Below are positions 32,090-38,325 of a DNA stretch of 38,325 nt, piece after piece. The notes below the pieces were generated by a model. That model ran no database searches and was not told where the DNA came from. It was given only the letters and a program-made list of their open reading frames with translations. Source of the DNA: Bacteroidales bacterium (GTDB taxonomy: Bacteria; Bacteroidota; Bacteroidia; Bacteroidales; UBA932); the NCBI GenBank assembly GCA_016288055.1, contig JAEEXZ010000016.1:1-38325 (forward strand), written 5' to 3'. Both the position numbers and the translations under genes were made by a program. Position 1 is the stretch's first letter, and every line of letters begins with the position of its first letter.

Positions 32090-32584
32090 ATGAACTGGAC
32101 TTTAATTGTCTTGGAGGTAATCCTATGCATTGCCGCCTTTACATCGGTGGTACTGCTTCCTCTGAAGAGGAACCCGACAGGATGGGTTCACGATTATCCA
32201 AAGGATATTCAGGACGCGTATTATCGGTCGCACGAGGTGGTGCCCGTAAATACAATGGTGGTTGAACGGTTTATCCAGAAAACGATCGCCATTATCCTCA
32301 GCCTCGCTTTCATCATCTGTCTCATCGCCGTATCGGGAGCAAACAGCTTCGTGTCGGCCTTTCTGGTCAGCTATGGTATCTGGATTGTCGTGGATTGGTA
32401 CGACTGCTTTGTCATGGACTGGGTGATCTTTGCCAACTGGAAAGCAATCCGCCTGCCCGGCACCCGGGACATGGACGAGGCTTATCACCAGAAGAAATGC
32501 CACATTTACCGTTCGCTGTGGGGAATGGCCATCGGGATCATCCCCTGCGGGATCGGGGCGGCTATCTATGCCTGGCTCTTTTAG
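32090..32584 (+). CDS. unrecognised four-helix membrane protein
   Basis: A 164-residue protein with about four hydrophobic segments: WTLIVLEVILCIAAFTSVVL, TIAIILSLAFIICLIAVSG, FLVSYGIWIVVDWYDCFVMDWV and SLWGMAIGIIPCGIGAAIYAW. Polar loops contain WVHDYPKDIQDAYY and PGTRDMDEAYHQKKCH. I do not recognise the family. The ATG at 32090 is chosen over 32066 because the first helix begins directly after it. It follows the CDF gene by 66 bp on the same strand, so co-transcription is possible but not shown. Its stop overlaps the convergent neighbour by 4 bp. Confidence 0.65.
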   Translation: MNWTLIVLEVILCIAAFTSVVLLPLKRNPTGWVHDYPKDIQDAYYRSHEVVPVNTMVVERFIQKTIAIILSLAFIICLIAVSGANSFVSAFLVSYGIWIVVDWYDCFVMDWVIFANWKAIRLPGTRDMDEAYHQKKCHIYRSLWGMAIGIIPCGIGAAIYAWLF

Positions 32585-33072
32585 GGGTTCGTGGAATAAG
32601 GGACCATTACCTCCTTGTAGGTGCAGGTTTCAAAGTCGAACTCCAAGCGGATAGCCTTCGGAAATGTTTCCTGGGAATAGGGCTGAGGTGCCGGCGCTCC
32701 ACCGGGCTCAACGCTGAAGATGAATGGATTATTTGCATTCATCACCGGCCGTGTACCCTGTACGAAAGTATAAGGTCCCATGAGAAGGGGCTGCTTGAAC
32801 CGCACCTGGAAGGAGGGAATCCGGAGGGAGGCCATCACCCGCCGCACCGTCTCCCGGTTGATGCGCTCGGCCCGCTGTTCCTTAGTTTCCAGCGGATCCG
32901 GAAGGCCGATGAGGCGAGGCTGCGATACCAGCGGCGCGTCGAAAGGGGAGTGCAGCAGGGAAAGCGGCAATGGATGCAGTAGGGTAGAGTCCCTTCTGCG
33001 CTCATCCTGCGCGTGAAGGCTGATGCCGCCTGCGAGCAGACACCCGGTGAGACAAATCAATAGTTTTTTCAT
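32581..33072 (-). CDS. exported protein of unknown function
   Basis: A 163-residue protein starting MKKLLICLTGCLLAGGISLHAQ, a clear type I signal peptide; the longer start at 33093 lacks support. The mature part is proline-rich (LLHPLPLSLLHSPFDAPLV, EPGGAPAPQPYSQ) with an Arg-rich helix (KEQRAERINRETVRRVMASL). I see no known domain or catalytic motif. Its 36-bp spacing from the GNAT gene upstream on the same strand suggests co-transcription. It is probably periplasmic. Confidence 0.6.
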   Translation of the reverse strand: MKKLLICLTGCLLAGGISLHAQDERRRDSTLLHPLPLSLLHSPFDAPLVSQPRLIGLPDPLETKEQRAERINRETVRRVMASLRIPSFQVRFKQPLLMGPYTFVQGTRPVMNANNPFIFSVEPGGAPAPQPYSQETFPKAIRLEFDFETCTYKEVMVPYSTNP

Positions 33073-33108
33073 ACCGGGTTGCCTGAATGTCAAAACGCGT
33101 GCCGTATT

Positions 33109-33663
33109 TTAACGGGGCCTGTCCAGACGCATGATTCTCACGGGCCTGTCGATTCCCTGCGCCACATGGTGCAGCCAGGCCAGTTCTCCGGTATCCCTGA
33201 AGCCGCACTTGGCGAGGACGCGCCCGGAAGCAGGGTTGTCTTCAAAATAATCGCCCCAGAGAGTCAGAAATTTCTTTTTCTTGAAACACCAGCGGGAAAT
33301 AGTCTGGAGCGCTTCGGTGCATAATCCCCGGTTCCAGTAGGGCTTCCCTAACCAGTAACCTACCTCTGCGTCATCTTTTCCGATGATGATATTGCTTTGT
33401 CCATAAGGATAATAGCCGATGCAGCCGATGACTTCTCCGGTCTCCCGGAGTTCCATGGCCCAGCTGTGGGTACAAAGGAAAATCTCCCGTATTACGCGGA
33501 GACTGTCTTCCTGCGTCTTGTGCACGGGCCACCCCGCGCGGGGGCCGACATCCGGATCGGAGGCGTACTTGAAGAGGGACGCCGCGTCGGACTCCCTCCA
33601 GGGGCGGAGCACCAGACGCGGGGTCTTAATCACATTGTCGTTTTTCAAAAATAAACCTAACAT
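33109..33663 (-). CDS. GNAT family N-acetyltransferase (RimJ/RimL-like)
   Basis: A 184-residue cytoplasmic protein. VIKTPRLVLRPWRESDAASLFKYASDPDVG is the classic start of the RimJ/RimL branch. The acetyl-CoA region follows (GEVIGCIGYYPYG, AEVGYWLGKPYWNRGLCTEAL), and NPASGRVLAKCGFRDTGEL is the conserved end. Such enzymes acetylate protein N-termini, amino acids or small amines; the substrate is unknown. The ATG at 33663 is chosen because the TATATTTG promoter box ends 6 nt before it, and the ATG at 33690 lies upstream of that box. The mRNA may be leaderless or nearly so. Confidence 0.9.
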   Translation of the reverse strand: MLGLFLKNDNVIKTPRLVLRPWRESDAASLFKYASDPDVGPRAGWPVHKTQEDSLRVIREIFLCTHSWAMELRETGEVIGCIGYYPYGQSNIIIGKDDAEVGYWLGKPYWNRGLCTEALQTISRWCFKKKKFLTLWGDYFEDNPASGRVLAKCGFRDTGELAWLHHVAQGIDRPVRIMRLDRPR

Positions 33664-33669
33664 CCCGGG

Positions 33670-33677
33670 CAAATATA
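33670..33677 (-). promoter_or_regulatory. -7 box TATATTTG of the GNAT gene
   Basis: An exact match on the minus strand, followed by CCCGGG and then the ATG (33663). It decides the start codon. Confidence 0.7.
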
Positions 33678-33751
33678 CAAAAAATAACAATTTATTAGGA
33701 TTGATTGATTGCCGTCAGACCGCGAAATTTGCACCCGAAAACTATTCAAAT

Positions 33752-36100
33752 ATGATTTTAAAGAAGAAGGTCGTTGCTCTCGGAGCAACTATTCTTGGCA
33801 TCTGCGCCTTCTCCATGAACGGGGCAGCACAAATCACCGGACTTGTCCGGGATGGCGTCGAAGGAAGTTCCCTGCCGGGCGCCATGGTCATGATTGAAGA
33901 ACTCAAAAAGGGAGAAACTGCAGACGCCAACGGCGTTTTTTCTTTTGCCCAGATCAGCTCCGGAACCTATACCGTAACGGCAGACTACATGGGTTATATC
34001 ACTCAATCAAAGAAAGTTACGCTAAAGAAGGGCGAAGCGGTGAAACTGACCTTTGACATGGTTGCATCTCCGCTCACGCTGGAACAGGCCACCGTCCTTG
34101 GCAAAAGCGAAGCCCGCCAGCTCCGTGAACAGGCCATGCCGGTTTCCGTCATCAGCATGAAGCAGTTGCAGGGCACAGTAAGCGACGTGCAGGGCATCCT
34201 GGCAAAGACCGTCGGCATCACGGTCCGTTCCTCCGGCGGCGTGGGCAGCGCATCCCGCCTGAGCGTCCGCGGCCTCGAGGGCAAGCGTATCGGCTTTTTC
34301 ATTGACGAGACGCCGCTCAATGACCAGTCGGATTTCCTGGACCTCAATGACATTCCCGTGGATATGATCGACCGCATTGAAATCTATAAAGGTGTCGTGC
34401 CTTCCAAATTCGGCGGCTCATCCATGGGCGGCGCCGTGAATATCGTCCTCAAGGAATATCCCAGCCATTATGCAGACCTGAGCTACTCCCTCGAATCCTT
34501 CAATACGAACAAGGCCCAGACGGTATTCAAACGCAATCTCAAGGATGCCGGCATTGTCCTGGGAGCCGGCGGCGGATATACCTACTCCGACAACAACTAC
34601 ACGATGGAATCCCCGTACCAGAAAGGTCTGATGATCCGAAGGGACCACGACACCTTCCGGAAAGTACTCCTGGGAGCCAGCCTGAAGGCAAGGAAGTGGT
34701 GGTTTGACGAGGTGGAATTCGAACCGGCCTACGTCCGTACCTATAAGAATGTCCAGGGAATCGAGACCGACATCCGGCAGGCGCACACCACGTCGCAGAT
34801 GTTCTTGATTTCCAACAAACTGGAAAAGGACGACTTCTTCCTTCCCGGTCTGGACCTGGACATGACCAGCGCCGTGGCCTACTCGGAAGCCTGCGTAGTG
34901 GATACGGCCAAACTCTGGTACGACTGGAACGGGAATGCCTACCCGACCCCTTCGCCCATGGGAGGTGAACTGGGGAACCGTTTCCCGTCGAATTCCCTTA
35001 ACAAGAAGGTCACGTTCGTCAACAAGCTCAATCTGGAGTACATTATCGATGTACACAACTCCGTGAGCATCAATTCTCTGTTCACCCTGGCCGACGGCCA
35101 CCCCTCAGACCCCGCCAAGGAACAGGCGATTGGAAAGAAAACGGAATTCGACTCCCGGATGCGAAGCTGGGTGGGGGGACTCACCTATGACCTGAGATCG
35201 GCCGACGACCGCGTCCTGAACTCTCTGACTACCCGTTTCTACTGGTACACTACACATACGGCCTACCAAAATATCTACGTCAATACGCCGCCGGAAAACA
35301 TTACCATCAACAAAACGAGCGTCGGCTTCAGCGACGCCTTCCGTTACCGCTTCACACCCGTATTCATGGGCAAACTCTCCGGCGGCTATGACGTACGAAT
35401 TCCTTCCGAAGATGAACTTCTGGGAGACGGCTATACCATCATTCCGTCCGAAAGACTGCTGCCGGAGCGCAATCTGAGCCTGAACGCCAGCCTCCTGTAC
35501 GACGTAGCCGGGACCAAACCCAGCAATCTGCAGGTGGAACTGAGCGGCTACTACATGTACCTGAAGGACATGATCCGCTATGCGAAGGGCATCCTGGGCG
35601 CCCAGTATCAGAATTTCGGCGAAATGCGTACCCTGGGAGCCGAGCTGGAAGTGAAGGCCGATGTCTTTCCTTTCCTCTATGCCTACGGGAACATCACCTA
35701 CCAGGACCTTCGCGACGTGCGTGAAAGGGAAGAGGGGAGCAACCTGCCCAACCAGACCAAGGGCAAGCGCATGCCCAACATCCCGTACTTCATGGCCAAT
35801 GCCGGACTGGAATTCCATCGCGAAAACCTCTTCGGCGGGAAGGGACAGAACACACGCCTGTTCGCAGACCTGGCCTTTGTCGAGGAATACCTCTATGACT
35901 TCGAAATTACGGAGTATGCCAAGCGCCGCATTCCGCGCTGCACCACGCTGGATCTGGGTTTTGAGCACAGTTTCCTGGACCAGCGCCTCTTCATCTCCGG
36001 CAAGATGAAAAACGTCACCGACGCCAAAGTGCTGTCGGAATTCAACCAGCCGCTGCCGGGCCGCAGCTTCGCCATTAAACTACGTTATATTTTCAGATAA
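33752..36100 (+). CDS. TonB-dependent receptor with carboxypeptidase-like N-terminal domain (XusA-like)
   Basis: A 782-residue outer membrane receptor. The signal peptide ends NGAAQ. A carboxypeptidase-D regulatory-like domain (ITGLVRDGVEGSSLPGAMVMI, about 27-105) is followed by a plug (PVSVISMKQLQGTVSDVQGILAKT, RLSVRGLEGKRIGFFIDETP, DRIEIYKGVVPSKFGGSSMGGAVNIV) and a barrel ending AIKLRYIFR. It is shorter than SusC and has no SusD partner. The next gene, 12 bp away, encodes a propeller lipoprotein. This pairing resembles Bacteroides XusAB, which takes up ferric siderophores, so iron-chelate import is the favoured inference. Translation is taken from the ATG at 33752, because the upstream open frame overlaps the GNAT gene. 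Confidence 0.92.
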   Translation: MILKKKVVALGATILGICAFSMNGAAQITGLVRDGVEGSSLPGAMVMIEELKKGETADANGVFSFAQISSGTYTVTADYMGYITQSKKVTLKKGEAVKLTFDMVASPLTLEQATVLGKSEARQLREQAMPVSVISMKQLQGTVSDVQGILAKTVGITVRSSGGVGSASRLSVRGLEGKRIGFFIDETPLNDQSDFLDLNDIPVDMIDRIEIYKGVVPSKFGGSSMGGAVNIVLKEYPSHYADLSYSLESFNTNKAQTVFKRNLKDAGIVLGAGGGYTYSDNNYTMESPYQKGLMIRRDHDTFRKVLLGASLKARKWWFDEVEFEPAYVRTYKNVQGIETDIRQAHTTSQMFLISNKLEKDDFFLPGLDLDMTSAVAYSEACVVDTAKLWYDWNGNAYPTPSPMGGELGNRFPSNSLNKKVTFVNKLNLEYIIDVHNSVSINSLFTLADGHPSDPAKEQAIGKKTEFDSRMRSWVGGLTYDLRSADDRVLNSLTTRFYWYTTHTAYQNIYVNTPPENITINKTSVGFSDAFRYRFTPVFMGKLSGGYDVRIPSEDELLGDGYTIIPSERLLPERNLSLNASLLYDVAGTKPSNLQVELSGYYMYLKDMIRYAKGILGAQYQNFGEMRTLGAELEVKADVFPFLYAYGNITYQDLRDVREREEGSNLPNQTKGKRMPNIPYFMANAGLEFHRENLFGGKGQNTRLFADLAFVEEYLYDFEITEYAKRRIPRCTTLDLGFEHSFLDQRLFISGKMKNVTDAKVLSEFNQPLPGRSFAIKLRYIFR

Positions 36101-36112
36101 AATCCTAAAAAC

Positions 36113-37318
36113 ATGAGAAAATTACTTATCACCTGCGCTGCGGTGCTTGCCGTGGCAGCATCCTGCGAGAAAAACAACAGTGTTGACGCCACCCTGATGG
36201 GCGGAGAAGGAAACATCCTGCTGGAGACGACCGTCAAAAACGCCGACGGTGTCAGCGGCCAGTCCTATCTGCTTCAGATGGGTGAAATAGACGGCACCGT
36301 GGACCTTTCAAAAGGCATTCAGATTGGCTTCTCCGCCACCATTTCCGTCGAGGGCAACGACATCTTCGTCTTCCCCGAGTTCGGAAATACGGGCAAACAG
36401 TGCTTCTCCAAGTACACGCACACGGAGAAAGGACTGATGCTGGCAGGGGAGATGCCCATTATTCCCAATTCCTATCCGGTGAACCTTACGGCCATTTCCG
36501 CCACAAAGGCATACATACCCATGTATAACCTGGGCAAGGTGCTTGTCATCAACCCGGCGACCATGGAAGAGACCGGAATTATCGACCTTACCTCCTATGC
36601 TCATGGAGACAGCAGCGCCGACCCCGCATCGGCCATCCTCATGGACGGGTACTACTATCTGACCCTGAACCAGATCGGGTCCAACTGGATGCCCTACGAC
36701 GACTATCGCCAGGTGGACGTCGTGGTAATCGACACGGCGACGGACAAGGTGGCAAAGGTCCTTCATGAGACCAAGAGCGGCCTCTGCTTCCCCACGCGTC
36801 CCTTCCTGAAAGACATGATCTTCGCTACCGAGGAAAAGGATATTTACATGGCCTGCACGGGATATTTCGGCTACAATCCCTCGTACCTGAAGAACGGCTT
36901 CGCCTGCATCGACGCTGCCACGAAGGATTTTGACGAGAGCAAGACCTGGGAAATCAGCGGTACACCCATCAAGGGGAGCGACTACAAGGCATCGGCCATC
37001 TACAATTGCAAATACATCGGCGGCGGCAAGGTGGCGGCCTTCGTAGGCGTACTCGAACTGATGAGCGACAACCCCTACACCGCGCGTAATTCCATGGCCG
37101 TGGAGATTGACCTCAAGGCCCGCACCATCAAGAAGATTGAAGGCGTTCCCTACACGGACGGCCACAGCGTGGCCATCGAGATGCACAACGGGGAAGTGTA
37201 CTTCTCTGCCTACGGCGAGGACAAGTCCGGTCTCTTTGCCTACAACCCGGCAACGGGTGCCGTCAGACATGCGCTGAACTTCAACAGCAACATTGTCAGC
37301 ATCCATTTCTTCGAATAA
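36113..37318 (+). CDS. beta-propeller lipoprotein (DUF4374/XusB-like)
   Basis: A 401-residue lipoprotein (VAASC, C18). The mature chain has repeated propeller-like strands: GNDIFVFPEFG, NLTAISATKAYIPMYNLGKVLVINPATM, ASAILMDGYYYLTLNQIG, QVDVVVIDTATDKVAKVL, FATEEKDIYMACTGYFGY and GEVYFSAYGEDKSGLFAYNPATG. Length and placement match XusB-type proteins, surface lipoproteins that hold ferric siderophores and sit on a partner TonB receptor. Assignment to that family is from pattern and context. An inner membrane PepSY protein (XusC), usually the third member, is not encoded next; a small unrelated membrane protein follows instead. Confidence 0.75.
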   Translation: MRKLLITCAAVLAVAASCEKNNSVDATLMGGEGNILLETTVKNADGVSGQSYLLQMGEIDGTVDLSKGIQIGFSATISVEGNDIFVFPEFGNTGKQCFSKYTHTEKGLMLAGEMPIIPNSYPVNLTAISATKAYIPMYNLGKVLVINPATMEETGIIDLTSYAHGDSSADPASAILMDGYYYLTLNQIGSNWMPYDDYRQVDVVVIDTATDKVAKVLHETKSGLCFPTRPFLKDMIFATEEKDIYMACTGYFGYNPSYLKNGFACIDAATKDFDESKTWEISGTPIKGSDYKASAIYNCKYIGGGKVAAFVGVLELMSDNPYTARNSMAVEIDLKARTIKKIEGVPYTDGHSVAIEMHNGEVYFSAYGEDKSGLFAYNPATGAVRHALNFNSNIVSIHFFE

Positions 37319-37339
37319 AACCTTTCAAAATGTTGCAAA

Positions 37340-37387
37340 ATATGCAGGTTTAAGATATTTTTGTGGAATAAACTTAAACCTGCATAT
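37340..37387. repeat. perfect 15-bp inverted repeat flanking a promoter and reaching a start codon
   Basis: ATATGCAGGTTTAAG (37340-37354) and CTTAAACCTGCATAT (37373-37387) are exact inverted copies around an 18-bp spacer. The spacer contains TATTTTTG. The right arm includes the first two bases of the next gene's ATG (37386). Confidence 0.9.
37356..37363 (+). promoter_or_regulatory. -7 box TATTTTTG inside the inverted repeat
   Basis: An exact TAnnTTTG match, 22 nt before the ATG of the small membrane protein gene. Confidence 0.7.
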
Positions 37388-37697
37388 GAAAGGAATAACC
37401 AAGAAACAGTTCTATATCCAAATCATAACTGTCCTGGTTCAGCTGGTTATCGGTGTTTTCTGGATAGTTAACGGAATCATCGTGGAAAAGGCTGTGTCTT
37501 GGATTCTGGGAACCATCATACTGGTCTCGGCCATCATCATGATCCTGGCCATTGTATTCCAATACAGGAAGAACCCGATGGACGACGCCGTCCTTTCAAA
37601 ACAGAGCCAGCTGGCGATCAACGGGATGGCCATGCTCAGCGGCCTGATCGGCCTGGGTTGCCTGCTGGCCTTCCTCTTCGCTTCGCTGCTGTCCTGA
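37386..37697 (+). CDS. small three-helix membrane protein, unrecognised
   Basis: A 103-residue protein beginning MKGITKKQFYIQ. Three hydrophobic segments are visible: IITVLVQLVIGVFWIVNGII, VSWILGTIILVSAIIMILAIV and INGMAMLSGLIGLGCLLAFLF, joined by a basic/acidic loop (QYRKNPMDDAVLSKQSQ). No family is recognised. The longer frame from 37293 overlaps the preceding gene and the promoter, so it was not used. The gene has its own promoter box and an unusual inverted repeat before it. In read-through mRNA from the XusAB-like genes, the repeat would fold and pair with the start codon. Confidence 0.65.
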   Translation: MKGITKKQFYIQIITVLVQLVIGVFWIVNGIIVEKAVSWILGTIILVSAIIMILAIVFQYRKNPMDDAVLSKQSQLAINGMAMLSGLIGLGCLLAFLFASLLS

Positions 37698-37760
37698 CGC
37701 GAAGACACAAAGCGAGAGGAAAAGTTTATTTTGCAGGGTGGAGTTAGCGGAAATTTTTCG

Positions 37761-37768
37761 TATTTTTG
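37761..37768 (+). promoter_or_regulatory. -7 box TATTTTTG of the terminal sensor gene
   Basis: An exact match, followed by TCTTCC and then the ATG at 37775, so the mRNA is probably leaderless or nearly so. Confidence 0.65.
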
Positions 37769-37774
37769 TCTTCC

Positions 37775-38325
37775 ATGGAACCACCTGTTAAGAAAATACG
37801 CTATTCGCTGCTTCTCGCGCTCGCAAATGTTTTAATCTGGACCATTCCTTCCGCCGCCTCTTCCGGCCTTGACGAAGAGTACGTATTCAAAAGGGTGGGA
37901 TATGCCGACGGTCTGTCCCACAGCGCCGTCATGTCCCTTTTCCAGGACAACACGGACCTGGTGTGGATGGGAACGTATGACGGCCTGGACTGTTACGACG
38001 GCGCTTCCATGCAAATCTACAGGTCGGATTTCCAGGCAGACGGCGCGCTCACCAACAACATTATCAGCTCCATCTGCCAGGCCGACGGAGACAACCTCTG
38101 GGTCAATACCTTCCAGTCTCTCAACCGGCTGTCGAAGGCCTCCGGGGAAATCACCCGGACATTTTCCTTCCCGGACAATGTCTTCCTTTCTTCCAATTCC
38201 AAGGGAAACACCTGGCTCATGAGCGGGAACACGCTGTATTACTACAATACCGTCGAGGAAAAGTTCGTGACCGCCCCGGTCACGTTCAGGCTCGATATCG
38301 AACCGGAACGCCGCTTCTTCGTGAG
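37775..38325 (+). CDS. two-component-propeller sensor, partial (hybrid two-component system or similar)
   Basis: An open frame from ATG 37775 to the window edge, about 183 codons. It starts with an N-terminal signal segment (YSLLLALANVLIWTIPSAAS), then FKRVGYADGLSHSAVMSLFQ and DLVWMGTYDGLDCYDG, the repeated two-component regulator propeller motif, and a second blade near NNIISSICQADGDNLWV. In Bacteroidetes this periplasmic sensor is usually fused to a histidine kinase, receiver and AraC-type DNA-binding domain and controls a polysaccharide locus. The kinase part lies outside the window, so the full architecture and the controlled genes cannot be stated. A propeller-LuxR type protein is the alternative. 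Confidence 0.85.
   Translation, partial: MEPPVKKIRYSLLLALANVLIWTIPSAASSGLDEEYVFKRVGYADGLSHSAVMSLFQDNTDLVWMGTYDGLDCYDGASMQIYRSDFQADGALTNNIISSICQADGDNLWVNTFQSLNRLSKASGEITRTFSFPDNVFLSSNSKGNTWLMSGNTLYYYNTVEEKFVTAPVTFRLDIEPERRFFV

Noticed and set aside
37340..37387. Invertible (phase-variable) promoter
   Set aside because: The arms fit, but an 18-bp spacer is far shorter than known Bacteroides invertible promoters, and no recombinase gene is near. An operator or RNA hairpin is more likely.

Overview
The window looks like a chromosomal segment of a GC-rich member of the Bacteroidales, probably an uncultured gut or rumen lineage. Three things support this: a SusC/SusD pair, many short lipoproteins with an L-[AVSL]-x-C lipobox, and repeated TAnnTTTG promoter boxes in place of E. 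coli-type -10/-35 signals. Shine-Dalgarno sequences are mostly absent. I cannot assign a genus from the sequence alone.

The left flank (1-3952) is metal and peroxide biology. A truncated TonB-dependent receptor and a small His/Cys-rich membrane protein are divergent from a ZIP metal permease. Next comes a thiol glutathione peroxidase overlapping the gene for an OhrR-type peroxide sensor.

The centre (3933-28631) is one large carbohydrate locus whose genes fit N-acetylgalactosamine (GalNAc) or galactosamine use. On the minus strand are a DeoR/AgaR-like regulator, an AgaS-like SIS isomerase/deaminase, a GatZ/KbaZ-family protein, SusC, SusD and a CBM9-like lipoprotein, then a strong intrinsic hairpin. 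Seven further exported proteins and a DMT-family permease follow in almost gap-free order: two DUF4832-type putative glycosidases, two more CBM9-like lipoproteins (one with three modules), a thioredoxin-like lipoprotein, a beta-propeller lipoprotein and an alkaline phosphatase. On the plus strand, a PfkB sugar kinase, a GH36 enzyme, a BACON-tyrosine-phosphatase lipoprotein and a GH109 enzyme (alpha-N-acetylgalactosaminidase family) form an overlapping operon that ends at a terminator. Copies of a TTTCGTTT motif, like the AgaR operator of enterobacteria, lie between agaR and agaS and between agaR and pfkB.

A reasonable model: surface lipoproteins and SusCD capture a GalNAc-containing glycan, GH109/GH36/DUF4832 enzymes cut it, two unrelated secreted phosphatases remove phosphate groups, and AgaS with KbaZ and/or PfkB bring the amino sugar into glycolysis. 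No GalNAc kinase, no GalNAc-6-phosphate deacetylase and no KbaY/GatY aldolase are present, so the route is incomplete here or differs from the textbook one.

The right flank (28713-38325) holds a TrkH potassium transporter, a YiiX-type papain-like lipoprotein, a CDF exporter with an NxxxD/DxxxD metal site, two unrecognised proteins, a GNAT acetyltransferase, a TonB receptor with a propeller lipoprotein (XusAB-like), a small membrane protein preceded by a perfect 15-bp inverted repeat around its promoter, and the start of a hybrid two-component or related propeller sensor. Several genes here have the promoter box only 4-6 nt before the ATG, which suggests leaderless mRNAs. I saw no rRNA, tRNA, CRISPR array, insertion sequence or phage gene.
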